From assembly GCF_029840925.1 (NCBI RefSeq), contig NZ_JAOCDM010000005.1, positions 38,610-102,609 of the forward strand: 64,000 bases of DNA. Direction: 5' to 3'. Under the pieces are notes generated by a model. The model was not told the DNA's origin. It worked only from the letters and a program-made list of their open reading frames with translations, and ran no database searches. The DNA is from Pseudomonas sp. GD03858 (GTDB lineage Bacteria > Pseudomonadota > Gammaproteobacteria > Pseudomonadales > Pseudomonadaceae). A program made the translations under genes and the position numbers. Below, piece by piece: positions 1 through 8,610 of the stretch (the first letter of the stretch is position 1; the number at the start of each line of letters is the position of its first letter).

Positions 1-2
1 TC

Positions 3-1991
3 GGCATCAGCATCAACGTGCTGACCATGTACGCCATGGTGCTGGCCATCGGTTTGCTGGTGGATGACGCCATCGTGGTGGTTGAGAACGTCGAGCGTCT
101 GATGCACGAAGAAGGGCTGACGCCGCTGGAAGCGACGCGCAAATCCATGGGGCAGATTCAGGGCGCGCTGGTCGGCATCGGCCTGGTGCTGTCGGCGGTG
201 TTCGTGCCGATGGCCTTCTTCGGCGGCTCGGCGGGGATCATCTACAAGCAGTTCGCCGTGACTATCGTGCTCTGCATGAGCCTCTCGGTACTGGTCGCGC
301 TGATTTTCACCCCGGCGCTGTGCGCCACCATCCTGAAGAAGCCCAAGGGCGACGCCCACCACGAGAAAAAAGGCTTCTTCGGCTGGTTCAACCGTATTTT
401 CGACCGTGGCACGAATCGCTTCGAACGCGGCGTCAGCGGCATGCTCAAGAATCGCGGGCGCTACCTGCTGGCGTTCGTGTTGATTACCGCCGGTACCGGC
501 TATCTGTTCACCCAGATTCCCAAGGCGTTCCTGCCCAACGAGGACCAGGGGTTGATGATGGTGGAGGTGCGGATGCCGGTGAATTCCTCCGCCGAACGCA
601 CCGAAGCGGTACTGCAGGAAGTGAGCGACTACCTGCGCAATGAGGAAGGCCAGCTGATCCAGCACGTGCTGACCGTCAACGGCTTCAACTTCGCCGGTCG
701 CGGGCAGAACTCCGGCCTCGGTCTGGTCATGCTCAAGGACTGGAGCGTGCGCGCCGCGGAAGGCCAGGACGTGTTCAGCCTGGCCCAGCGCGCCAACGCC
801 CGCTTCGCCCAGATCAAGGACGCCACCGTCATGGCCTTCGTGCCGCCGGCGATCCTGGAAATGGGTAACGCGATGGGGTTCAACCTCTATCTGCAGGACA
901 ACTCCGGCGTCGGTCACGCCGCGCTGATGGAGGCGCGCAACCAGTTCCTGCAGCTGGCCGGCGAGCATCCGAAGCTGCGCGCGGTGCGCCCCAACGGCAA
1001 GGACGACGAGCCGCAGTTCCAGGTCAACATCGACGATGAGAAGGCCCGTGCGCTGCAGGTCAGCATCGCGGCGATCAACCAGACCATGTCGGCGGCCTGG
1101 GGCTCGATGTACGTCAACGACTTCATCGATCGCGGCCGGGTCAAGCGCGTCTACATCCAGGGCGAAGACACTTCGCGCATCTCGCCGGAAGACTTCGACA
1201 AGTGGTATGTGCGCAACGCCCTCGGCGAGATGGTGCCGTTCTCGGCCTTCGCCACTGGCGAATGGTCCTTCGGCTCGCCCAAGCTGGAACGCTACGGCGG
1301 CATCTCCTCGGTGGAAATCCTCGGTGAGCCGGCGCCGGGCTACAGCACCGGTGACGCGATGATCGCCATCGCCGAGATCATGCAGCAGCTGCCGTCAGGC
1401 ATCGGCCTGAGCTACACCGGCCTGTCCTACGAGGAGATCCAAACCGGCGACCAGGCGCCCATGCTTTATGCGCTGACTGTGCTAATCGTGTTCCTCTGCC
1501 TGGCTGCACTTTATGAAAGCTGGTCGGTACCGGTGTCGGTGATGATGGTGGTTCCGCTGGGCATTCTCGGCGCGGTACTTGCCACGCTAATGCGTGAACT
1601 GAACGCCGACGTCTACTTCCAGATTGGCCTGATGACCACGGTCGGCCTGTCGGCGAAGAACGCCATCCTCATCGTCGAGTTCGCCAAGGATTTGTATGAG
1701 AAGGAAGGCATGCCGCTGGTCGATGCTGCCGTTCATGCGGCCAGGCTGCGGCTGCGACCGATCGTCATGACTTCCTTGGCCTTTACCTTCGGTGTATTGC
1801 CCATGGCTCTGGCCAGTGGCGCCGGTGCCGGCAGCCAGCACTCGGTCGCTACCGGCGTGGTCGGCGGGATGATTACCGCCACCGTGCTCGCGGTGTTCTT
1901 CGTGCCGCTGTTCTACGTGGTGGTGGTCAAGCTGTTCGAGGGCCGCAAGCAGCCGCGCGCCGTTGCCGAAGCCGAAGGAGAAACCGCATGA
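3..1991 (+). CDS. RND multidrug efflux inner-membrane transporter (AcrB/MexB/TtgB family), 5' end outside window
   Basis: This is the C-terminal ~660 residues of a proton-driven RND pump that moves solvents, dyes and antibiotics from the inner membrane and periplasm to an outer-membrane channel. The frame is open from base 3. The paired acidic residues of the proton relay in TM4 ([12 protein letters not shown]) lie at the start, and the TM10 lysine is in [13 protein letters not shown]. The visible part covers TM4 to TM12 plus the second large periplasmic domain. The stop overlaps the start of the next gene (ATGA), so the channel gene is translationally coupled. The membrane-fusion protein gene should lie just upstream of the window. 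It resembles the TtgE/TtgH/SrpB group, but I cannot choose among them. Confidence 0.95.
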   Translation, partial: GISINVLTMYAMVLAIGLLVDDAIVVVENVERLMHEEGLTPLEATRKSMGQIQGALVGIGLVLSAVFVPMAFFGGSAGIIYKQFAVTIVLCMSLSVLVALIFTPALCATILKKPKGDAHHEKKGFFGWFNRIFDRGTNRFERGVSGMLKNRGRYLLAFVLITAGTGYLFTQIPKAFLPNEDQGLMMVEVRMPVNSSAERTEAVLQEVSDYLRNEEGQLIQHVLTVNGFNFAGRGQNSGLGLVMLKDWSVRAAEGQDVFSLAQRANARFAQIKDATVMAFVPPAILEMGNAMGFNLYLQDNSGVGHAALMEARNQFLQLAGEHPKLRAVRPNGKDDEPQFQVNIDDEKARALQVSIAAINQTMSAAWGSMYVNDFIDRGRVKRVYIQGEDTSRISPEDFDKWYVRNALGEMVPFSAFATGEWSFGSPKLERYGGISSVEILGEPAPGYSTGDAMIAIAEIMQQLPSGIGLSYTGLSYEEIQTGDQAPMLYALTVLIVFLCLAALYESWSVPVSVMMVVPLGILGAVLATLMRELNADVYFQIGLMTTVGLSAKNAILIVEFAKDLYEKEGMPLVDAAVHAARLRLRPIVMTSLAFTFGVLPMALASGAGAGSQHSVATGVVGGMITATVLAVFFVPLFYVVVVKLFEGRKQPRAVAEAEGETA

Positions 1992-3445
1992 AGTTCAAGC
2001 CTTTGACCCTCGCGGTTGCCCTGGCACTGGGCGGCTGCAGTCTGATCCCGCAGTACCAGCGACCGCAGGCGCCGATCGAGGCCGACTGGCCGCAGGGCGC
2101 GGCCTACGATCAGGCGGAGCAGGGCGACACGCGCGCGGCCGATCTGCGCTGGCAGGAGTTCTTCCGCGACGCCGCGCTGCGCGAGCTGATCGGCGTGGCG
2201 CTGCAGAACAACCGCGACCTGCGTCAGGCCGCGCTGAACGTCGAGGCCTACCGCGCGCTGCACCGCATCCAGCGTGCCGAGCTGTTCCCCGGCGTCGATG
2301 CGGGCGGCAGTGGCAGTCGCCAGCGCCTGCCGGACGACCTCTCGCCGACCGGCGAGGCGGGTATCCAGAGCCGCTACGACGTAGCGCTGGGCGTATCCTA
2401 CGAGCTGGACGCCTTCGGCCGCATCCGCAGCCTCAGCCGCGCGGCGCTGGAGCAGTACCTGGCCAGCGAAGAAGCCCAGCGCAGCGTGCACATCGCTCTG
2501 GTCGGCGACGTCGCCACCGCCTATTTCGCCTGGCGCACCGACCAGGCGCTGCTGGAGCTGAGCGAGGCCACGCTGGAAAGCTACCGGCAGAGCCTGTCGC
2601 TGATCGAAGCCAGTGCCGAAGCCGGCACTGCCTCGGAACTGGACGTGCGCCAGGCGCGCACGCTGGTCGATCAGGCGCGTACGCAGAAGGCGCTGTACAC
2701 CCGGCTCATCGCCGAGGATGTCAACGCCTTGCGCCTGCTGCTGGGCGCGGCGATTCCGAACGATCTGCCGGCAGGCGGCAAGTTGCAGATGGATACGCTG
2801 GCCGATTTCCCCGCCGGGCTGCCGGCCGATCTGCTGCTGCGTCGCCCGGACATCCGCGCCGCGGAGTACCGCCTGCTGGCCGCCAACGCCAATATCGGCG
2901 CGGCACGCGCGGCGTTCTTCCCGAGCATCAGCCTGACCGGCAGCGCCGGCACCGCCAGCAGCGAACTGGACGGCCTGTTCGACGGCGGTTCCGGGGCCTG
3001 GAGTCTGGTCCCGCGGATCAACCTGCCGATCTTCACCGCCGGGCGGTTGAAGGCCAATCTCGACTATGCCGAGATCCAGAAGGACATCCACGTCGCGGCG
3101 TACGAGAAGGCCATCCAGACCGCCTTCCGCGAGGTCGCCGACGGCCTCGCCGCGCGCGGCACCTACGACGAACAGGTACAGGCGCAGAGCGATCTGGTCG
3201 ACAATAACCGCGCCTACTACCAGCTGGCCCGCCAGCGTTACGACGAGGGCGTGGATACCTACCTCACCGTGCTCGACGCCCAGCGCGAGCTGTTCGCGTC
3301 GCAGCGCCAGCTGCTCAGCGACCATCTGTTGCAGCTGAACCGCGAAGTCCAGCTGTATCGCGCCCTGGGTGGCGGCTGGAAGACGGACACGGCCGAGCGT
3401 TCGGCCGCGGGGGCTGATGGCCCCGCAACACTCACCATGAACTGA
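1988..3445 (+). CDS. RND efflux outer-membrane channel lipoprotein (OprM/TtgC/SrpC family)
   Basis: An outer-membrane factor of 485 residues forming the trimeric TolC-like exit duct for the upstream RND pump. The N-terminus is a lipoprotein signal with the lipobox LALGGC, so Cys17 is the predicted lipidation site. Two OEP repeats follow, each with the usual long helical stretches; the conserved [14 protein letters not shown] and YRALGGGWK segments are present. The length is typical. The ATG overlaps the pump stop by four bases. The best family memory is SrpC/TtgI/TtgF-type channels of solvent-tolerant Pseudomonas; that sub-assignment is an inference. Confidence 0.93.
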   Translation: MKFKPLTLAVALALGGCSLIPQYQRPQAPIEADWPQGAAYDQAEQGDTRAADLRWQEFFRDAALRELIGVALQNNRDLRQAALNVEAYRALHRIQRAELFPGVDAGGSGSRQRLPDDLSPTGEAGIQSRYDVALGVSYELDAFGRIRSLSRAALEQYLASEEAQRSVHIALVGDVATAYFAWRTDQALLELSEATLESYRQSLSLIEASAEAGTASELDVRQARTLVDQARTQKALYTRLIAEDVNALRLLLGAAIPNDLPAGGKLQMDTLADFPAGLPADLLLRRPDIRAAEYRLLAANANIGAARAAFFPSISLTGSAGTASSELDGLFDGGSGAWSLVPRINLPIFTAGRLKANLDYAEIQKDIHVAAYEKAIQTAFREVADGLAARGTYDEQVQAQSDLVDNNRAYYQLARQRYDEGVDTYLTVLDAQRELFASQRQLLSDHLLQLNREVQLYRALGGGWKTDTAERSAAGADGPATLTMN

Positions 3446-3460
3446 AGTAAGGAGTTCGTT

Positions 3461-3979
3461 TTGATCAATCGCATGATTCTGGGCGGCGCGCTGGCGCTGG
3501 GCCTGGCCGCCGGCCCCGTAGCCGCCGCTGAAGTCTCGGGCGCTCTGGGCGTCACCGGGCAGGGCGACATGACCTTCCGCGCCAGCCTGGCGCAGGCATG
3601 GGACAAGAGCTGGTGGCAAAGCGAAACCGGCCAGCTGAGCGGCTACTGGGACGCGGCCTACACCTACTGGGAAGGTGGCGACGACTATTCCGGCGCGCAC
3701 TCGCTGTCGTTCAGCCCGGTGTTCACCTATGAGTTCAGTGGCTGGCGCTACACCCCGTACGTCGAGGCCGGCATCGGCGTCGCGTTCTTCTCCAAGACCG
3801 ACGTCGGCGAGCAGCAGCTGGGCTCCTCGTTCAACTTCGAGGATCGCCTCGGCGTCGGCCTGAAACTGCCGGGCGAGCGCAAGGTCGGCCTGCGTGCCAT
3901 GCATTACTCCAACGCCGGCATCAAGCAGCCGAACGACGGAATCGAATCCTACTCATTGTTCTACAACAAAGCCTTCTGA
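3461..3979 (+). CDS. pagL: PagL-type lipid A 3-O-deacylase
   Basis: An outer-membrane beta-barrel esterase of 172 residues that removes the 3-linked acyl chain from lipid A. A signal peptide (about residues 1-23, ending AAA) precedes a mature part rich in alternating aromatic strands. The catalytic triad is visible: His148 and Ser150 in MHYSNAGIKQPNDG and Glu162 in GIESYSLFY. Their spacing matches His126, Ser128 and Glu140 of P. aeruginosa PagL, and the C-terminal Phe fits BAM recognition. A TTG start is chosen because AAGGAG lies six bases upstream; an ATG four codons in (3473) is the alternative. It sits 15 bases after the efflux channel gene, so it is probably in the same operon, an unusual partner for an RND pump. 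Confidence 0.85.
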   Translation: MINRMILGGALALGLAAGPVAAAEVSGALGVTGQGDMTFRASLAQAWDKSWWQSETGQLSGYWDAAYTYWEGGDDYSGAHSLSFSPVFTYEFSGWRYTPYVEAGIGVAFFSKTDVGEQQLGSSFNFEDRLGVGLKLPGERKVGLRAMHYSNAGIKQPNDGIESYSLFYNKAF

Positions 3980-4184
3980 TATCTGGGGCTTCTGCGCCGG
4001 ACGGAGTCGCAACGTGGTAATCACCTTGCCGCAATTGTCCCTTATACCTAGTACGTTGTGTCGCAGCGATTTCGTCTGCGCGCTGCCCTCTGTGTTGTTC
4101 CCCCGCAATTACTGATCATTCGTGACCTGTCGCACCGCCGCAAACTGCTGGTGAGCTCGTCTACAACTTAGAGGCGGTAACCTG

Positions 4185-4307
4185 ATGGACTACGGAATAT
4201 CGTCCAGTCGCAATTGGCAGCACATCAATGAGATCCGAACTCAGAAAAATGCCTGCCGCATGGTGCCGGCGGTGGAAGGGCGCTATCCGGCCAATAACGG
4301 ACACTAA
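4185..4307 (+). CDS. possible 40-residue ORF in the pagL-IS gap
   Basis: The 356 bases between pagL and the insertion sequence hold no recognisable gene. The only open stretch starting with ATG and of mixed composition is this one (starts MDYGISSSRNWQHINEIRTQ). It has only a weak purine-rich stretch (GAGG) upstream and no family I recognise. It may be chance. No clear terminator for the efflux operon is visible here either. Confidence 0.2.
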   Translation: MDYGISSSRNWQHINEIRTQKNACRMVPAVEGRYPANNGH

Positions 4308-4335
4308 CGATTAAGCTAAGGGGCCGGCTTTAGCC

Positions 4336-4350
4336 CAATGTCATCAACTT
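4336..4350 (+). repeat. IS4 terminal inverted repeat, left
   Basis: CAATGTCATCAACTT is an exact reverse-complement match to the right end. The match breaks at the next base on both sides, which sets the element boundary. Confidence 0.85.
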
Positions 4351-4574
4351 AAGCCCCCAGCCCTGGCCGGGGCAAGAAATCCCGGGGCTTGGACGCGCGG
4401 TGCAGCAGTGCCTTCACTGGTTTTGCTCCCCAGTTCAGCGCATGTGCGACCCAGACGCCAGCTTAATGGATGCCGGTTCGCCTCGGCGGGCGGGATTTCT
4501 CGTTTTCCGGGCGAGCGCGTGCCGGCCGCTGTCTGGCCAGCTTTTTTGCGGTGCAGTTCGGGTGCTGCTTGTTC

Positions 4575-5846
4575 TTAGCGCGTCGGTTTGTAGCCCTCGC
4601 AGCCGCGACTGGCCAGGCGCTTACGCTGGCGCGGGAAGCTGCGGCCCGGGCGCACAGCGCTGAGGCTGTTGGCCATCAACTCCATCACGTTGGCCAGCCC
4701 CTGCACACCGGGGCGTACCAGCAGGTCGACCAGGGTGTTCTTGAGGCGTGACACCCCTTGGGTGAAGTTGACCTTCCAGCGCAGCTTGCGGCTTTTGTGG
4801 CGCTGCTCGATGACCGGTTGCAGCAGATGTTGCATCAGCAGCGCTAGGTTTTTCAGCAGTTGCCCGGCATGAAAGTCCTGCTTCACGGCCGTCACGCTAC
4901 GGCCGCTAAAGTTGTCGAGGCAGAGGGTCTGCTTGAGGCGGCGGTAGTCCGTTTCGATGCCCCAGCGGCGGTGGTAAAGATCCGCGAACACCTCGGCCGG
5001 GAAGGCCTGTCGATCCAGCAGGGAGGTCAGCAGCACTTCGCTTTCACCGCTGGCTAGCTCGACCCGGATCAGGCGCAATTCGACCCGGCCCGCGGGATCG
5101 ACGCCGGCCTCGGTACAGAACAGGCGCGCCTCGGGATGACTGGCAGAGAAGAACTGCGTGTCTTCTGTCTGCCCCGAGCGGAGAAACTGTTTGACCTGCG
5201 CGTTGTAGCCACACGGCAGGCGCATCAGGAAATGTCGCCGGTGCTGCTCGAACAGCGCAAACAGCCAGTGTCCGGGGTAGCCGCGATCAAACAACGTCAG
5301 GCTGTCAGCGGGCAGATGCTCGAGGTGCAGATGGGCGCAATCGCGCTCGCCGACTGCGGATGGCACGATCAGGCTGTGTAGCGTCTGGCCGTCGGCGACG
5401 TCGTAGAGCATAGACAGACGGGCAACGGGAAACTCGCTATGGCAGCCGAAAAAGCGCGTCATGACCGACTCCAGCGGTAAATGGACGGTCGAGCCGTCCA
5501 CGGCGAGTACCCGTAACCCGCGCCACGTCTGGCGCAGCCCGAGGCTGTCGAGCTGTTGCTGAAGGGTTTGGTTGAGGCTCTCGAAGACCTCGGGCTTGAG
5601 CTTGCCGCGCGCCTTGCTGAAGGCCTGCGCAGTGACCATTTGCGTCTCAGTCGACGCCTGATTGAGTACGCGATAGAACTGATCGAGTTCGGTTTGCAGG
5701 GCCGTGCGCGGCTGATTGAGCAGGAACAGGACGAGGTTCTTGAAGGTGAGCTGGCGTCGGCGGGTAAAGTCTTGAGGATTCTGGCGGTGGGCGGCGATGA
5801 AGGCGGGACAATCGAGCGGGCTGGTTATTTTTTGTACAATTTTCAA
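4575..5846 (-). CDS. IS4-family DDE transposase
   Basis: A transposase of 423 residues that appears intact. The DDE core is readable: first Asp in RVLAVDGSTVHLP, second in SLTLFDRGYPGHW, and the Glu in the YREK-type signature YHRRWGIETDYRRLKQ. An N-terminal IS4 domain precedes it. The start codon at this position is TTG; no better ATG lies upstream in frame, so the exact start is uncertain. The C-terminus is Arg/Lys-rich. There is no frameshift, so the element may still be mobile. Confidence 0.9.
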   Translation of the reverse strand: MKIVQKITSPLDCPAFIAAHRQNPQDFTRRRQLTFKNLVLFLLNQPRTALQTELDQFYRVLNQASTETQMVTAQAFSKARGKLKPEVFESLNQTLQQQLDSLGLRQTWRGLRVLAVDGSTVHLPLESVMTRFFGCHSEFPVARLSMLYDVADGQTLHSLIVPSAVGERDCAHLHLEHLPADSLTLFDRGYPGHWLFALFEQHRRHFLMRLPCGYNAQVKQFLRSGQTEDTQFFSASHPEARLFCTEAGVDPAGRVELRLIRVELASGESEVLLTSLLDRQAFPAEVFADLYHRRWGIETDYRRLKQTLCLDNFSGRSVTAVKQDFHAGQLLKNLALLMQHLLQPVIEQRHKSRKLRWKVNFTQGVSRLKNTLVDLLVRPGVQGLANVMELMANSLSAVRPGRSFPRQRKRLASRGCEGYKPTR

Positions 5847-5954
5847 GCCAGGGCTTGGCTGGCGGTGTCAAGCGATGCGGTATAGGTAGTCAAAAGGGCT
5901 TCTCCCATGCACTGATTTGAGCGCTAATTATATGATATTTATGGATAATTTCAA

Positions 5955-5969
5955 AAGTTGATGACATTG
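5955..5969 (-). repeat. IS4 terminal inverted repeat, right
   Basis: AAGTTGATGACATTG is the reverse complement of the left end. The flanking base beyond the repeat does not match the left side. Confidence 0.85.
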
Positions 5970-6315
5970 TCCTCCGGCCAGGCTGGCAGGACGTACCCGC
6001 AACCGAGCCGGCCACTCGTCGTTCTGGGGTAGGCATAGGCATACAGCACTCTTTCAGCGCGGAACCTAATGCGAGCTCCAGTAGGCTGCACTACCAGGTA
6101 ACGGCATGGGGTATCGGAACCTTGGCCGCACTGGGGGACTCTTTGTGGTTGAAAGCAGAGTGGCGGGAGTCGCGAGAGGATCGAAGTGATGAGAGCGATT
6201 GATCAGGGGCTCCGATTTTGGTTATTCGTTCTCCATTCGATACACTCTCCCTCTGGGCCGTGGGACTTGTTGACGGGAAACCGTCTCCCCCCACGGACAA
6301 TTTAGGAGAGTTGCC
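5970..6315. other. non-coding stretch between IS4 and BPSL0761-type gene
   Basis: No credible gene is visible. The segment is less G+C-rich than the core regions. It ends with the leader of the next gene, including an AGGAG ribosome site at 6304-6308. An imperfect stem (GGGAAACCGTCTCCCC) lies just before that site. Confidence 0.4.
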
Positions 6316-6618
6316 GTGACCATGGTTCATGAGCGCACCCGTAGCGTGGTGCAGACAAGAGACTTCTTGCGCGACTTATCTAGGGATTCAACCCTGCCTG
6401 AATCCATACGCCTCCAGGCTGAACGCCTTCTACGGCATTACCCGGAAGCCGCTGATATCTGGCTCGCAGGAAGGCTTGAAGAGCGGCGGAGAGAGGAATT
6501 GTCCCAGTTAGCGGACAAGCTCGGGCATCTACATCCAGCATTGGGCTGCTGGTTAGCTGCTGAGCCGCTGTTCTGCGATGAAAGCACTAAGTCGAGCTCA
6601 ACCACGGAGATAGATTGA
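6316..6618 (+). CDS. BPSL0761-family hypothetical protein
   Basis: A 100-residue, mostly helical, charged protein. It begins with the ERTRSVVQTRDFLRDLSRDS pattern followed by a LLRHYPEA segment, which I recall from the BPSL0761 family of small proteins in mobile and accessory regions of Burkholderia and Pseudomonas. No function is known to me. The GTG start has AGGAG seven bases upstream; an ATG two codons later is possible. Codon use is less G+C-biased than in neighbouring core genes, fitting foreign origin. Confidence 0.65.
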   Translation: MTMVHERTRSVVQTRDFLRDLSRDSTLPESIRLQAERLLRHYPEAADIWLAGRLEERRREELSQLADKLGHLHPALGCWLAAEPLFCDESTKSSSTTEID

Positions 6619-6643
6619 TTTCTATCTCAAGCAGAAGGCCCTG

Positions 6644-6802
6644 CTAAGCGGCCTGCGGGGGTTCCAATTCATTGAAATTTTCCAGTGCTACACTGAGAAA
6701 TTTGCGTTCATTTTCTGAAATGCCGCCAGCCAACCTTCGAGCCTCTGCCTCTAATACTGGGCAACGATCGATCCTTGGGGGCTGGCGTTTAGAGGATTTC
6801 AT
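6644..6802 (-). CDS. short hypothetical ORF or gene remnant
   Basis: A 52-residue minus-strand ORF whose second half (EAEARRLAGGISENERKF and onward) reads like a real soluble protein C-terminus. The part before it does not. No ribosome site precedes the ATG. It is convergent with the BPSL0761-type gene. I think it is the tail of a gene cut off by rearrangement, but it could be chance. Confidence 0.28.
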   Translation of the reverse strand: MKSSKRQPPRIDRCPVLEAEARRLAGGISENERKFLSVALENFNELEPPQAA

Positions 6803-6968
6803 GGAAACCAATGGCAGGTTTGTGGCTGATGGCGTGCTTGATGCTATCAGCACGTTCGGGAACCCAATAGCGCTGTTTTAGCGCTCAGCTGTTTCCGGTG
6901 CCCTGATTTCAGGGTTTTTCGAGCGTTTTGCACACGCCGATGGTCATGGATATCACGGAAATCGGGGC

Positions 6969-7044
6969 GGTCACTAAATATCGGTGGCATTTCAGGTCGG
7001 CAACGCTCACCAAATTCCGGTCAACGCTCACAAAACTCCGGTCA
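6969..7044. repeat. degenerate repeats resembling an IS21-family terminus
   Basis: Three imperfect copies follow each other: GGTCACTAAATATCGG, then GGTCGGCAACGCTCACCAAATTCC, then GGTCAACGCTCACAAAACTCC, ending GGTCA. Multiple short terminal repeats of this GGTCA...CTCAC...TTCC type are characteristic of one end of IS21-family elements in Pseudomonas. No istA or istB gene is next to it, so it would be an orphan end. The 290 bases after it, up to 7335, show no gene I can support. Confidence 0.4.
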
Positions 7045-7335
7045 GCGGCAACCCAGGCTTTGACTGTTCGTGCGTATTGCTTGGTGGAGGGATTATCCGA
7101 GCAGTGTAATCGGCTCGGAAACAAGAAGTCCTCGATGTGGCCGGATTTTTCGACCCTTGAGTCAGTCTATGGACGATATTGGCAGAATCTCACAGGCAGC
7201 TTCGGGTCGGCTGCTGCGGCGATTTTGAAGGCAGTTGTCGTGTGAGCGTATCGCGCTGCCTTCGATGTTTCCGGCAGCACTGCCTCCCGTTCCGGATTGG
7301 CGCAGCAAAAGACTTGATTCGAATTCGGAGGAAAC

Positions 7336-7569
7336 ATGGGTATTTCGTATTACCTTGCATGTTTGGAGACCCGGCAATATGTCTGGGTTGGCAGGCTTGA
7401 CCCACAGGGGGAAGTGCCGGTGGCGGATGTCGAAAGCTCCATCGCCATGTTCGCGCTGGTGAATCGGAACAAACCGTTGATCGTCGTGAGCGAATGCCAT
7501 CCGATCCTCGAAGAGGGAATGGAGTGGTCGCCGCCGGCAACGCAAGAAACGTGCAGCGGACAACCATGA
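7336..7569 (+). CDS. small hypothetical protein with a strong ribosome site
   Basis: A 77-residue acidic protein (begins MGISYYLACLETRQYVWVGR). A near-ideal GGAGG lies just before the ATG, which is better evidence for translation than the length. It has no signal peptide or membrane segment. I do not recognise the family; small proteins of this style occur in accessory regions, sometimes next to toxins, but nothing here supports a role. Its stop overlaps the start of another small ORF. Confidence 0.5.
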   Translation: MGISYYLACLETRQYVWVGRLDPQGEVPVADVESSIAMFALVNRNKPLIVVSECHPILEEGMEWSPPATQETCSGQP

Positions 7570-7670
7570 CCAACCAACGCCAACCGCATCTTCGGACACT
7601 CGTCGCGTTACGAGTCATGGCACAGGTCGTCGATGGACAGCTTGAAGTGTTGGCGCTGATGGAAAATTGA
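7566..7670 (+). CDS. 34-residue ORF overlapping the previous gene
   Basis: It starts at an ATGA overlap with the preceding stop and encodes a short, Arg/Leu-rich peptide ending LEVLALMEN. It is probably the head of a longer gene broken at about 7670, where the sequence changes character before the IS630 fragment. No family is recognised. Confidence 0.28.
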   Translation: MTNQRQPHLRTLVALRVMAQVVDGQLEVLALMEN

Positions 7671-7724
7671 CCCAGTAGGATTGCTGATTTCTGCATCAGC
7701 AGCTGTGGATATGGATACGGGCAG

Positions 7725-8228
7725 GATATGCGCAGTGACAGCCAGGCTAGCCGCAGCTACGCCCCTATTGGCGAAACGCCAGTGCGCCAGGTCAGCGGCA
7801 GTCGCTTTTCCACCAACATGATTTCCACTGTGACCAATCGGGGCAAACTGCGCTTCATGCTGTATCGGGAAACGCTGACAGCCCCAGTGCTGATTCGCTT
7901 CCTGGGTCGCCTGATTCGCGATGCGCAGGGCCGCAAAGTGTTCTTGATTCTCGACAACCTGCGCGTACACCACAGCAAAAAGGTGAGCGCCTGGGTCGCC
8001 GACCGCAAAGAGCAAATCGAACTGTTCTTCTTGCCGGCATACGCCCCGGAGTTGAATCCTGACGAGTATTTGAATTGTGATTTGAAACATCAGGTCCGTA
8101 CGGGCTTGCCAGCGCGTAATCAGGACGAACTGGAAGGGCGTGTTCGCTCGGTCATGAGGCGATTGCAATTACACCCCCAAAGAATCCGTTCTTATTTCCG
8201 GCATCCACGTATCGCCTACGCGGCATGA
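7725..8228 (+). pseudogene. IS630-family transposase, C-terminal fragment
   Basis: The catalytic C-terminal half of an IS630-type transposase. RSYAPIGETPV, FLILDNLRVHHSKKV (second Asp) and LPAYAPELNPDEYLNCDLK (Glu region) are all recognisable, ending HPRIAYAA. The N-terminal helix-turn-helix part and the first catalytic Asp are missing. Upstream codons in the same frame show no homology, so the gene was cut at about 7725. It cannot be an active transposase. Confidence 0.85.
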
Positions 8229-8392
8229 TTTGGTGTATTTGATTGCCGGGTTAATAAAGAGAAACGCTTAATCGGTGAGTTATGGGCTAAGAAATCAGGC
8301 GGGAAGGGTGTGTACCTGATGGCTCAGAAAAAGGACGAGCCGGGCCGTGGGTTGCGTGAGCAGCTACTTAATGCCATTAACAAAGCTCCCTG

Positions 8393-8509
8393 ACGGCACC
8401 GTATGCCATTGCCTACGAACTGAACATCCGGCCACGCAAACGCTTCAGCTGGAAATTCCCGATTGAAGAGATGATAGAGGCGATAGAAATAGCGATGGCG
8501 ATGCAATAG
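8393..8509 (+). pseudogene. possible C-terminal scrap of an IS30-type transposase
   Basis: About 38 codons read YAIAYELNIRPRKRFSWKFP and end soon after. The ELN-RPRKR-W pattern is typical of the last part of IS30-family transposases. Another short reading frame just before it (starting near 8277, ending at the TGA near 8393) is not recognised. The fragment is too short for a firm call. Confidence 0.33.
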
Positions 8510-8610
8510 ATACACCTGCCTCAATTCAATAACCGTGTTGCACTCAGCTCCTGCAACCGCCCATTCTTTACAGTTTAGGGGCTTGGCGTTAGGAGGGGAG
8601 ATGATGGAGG

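Larger units (their letters stand above)
4336..5969. mobile_element. complete IS4-family insertion sequence
   Basis: The element spans 1634 bp, bounded by 15-bp perfect terminal inverted repeats (CAATGTCATCAACTT) and carrying one transposase on the minus strand. The length is usual for IS4-family members. I could not find a direct repeat between the flanks: left flank ...GGCTTTAGCC, right flank TCCTCCGGCC.... The lack of a target duplication suggests the two flanks were not originally adjacent. Confidence 0.88.
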
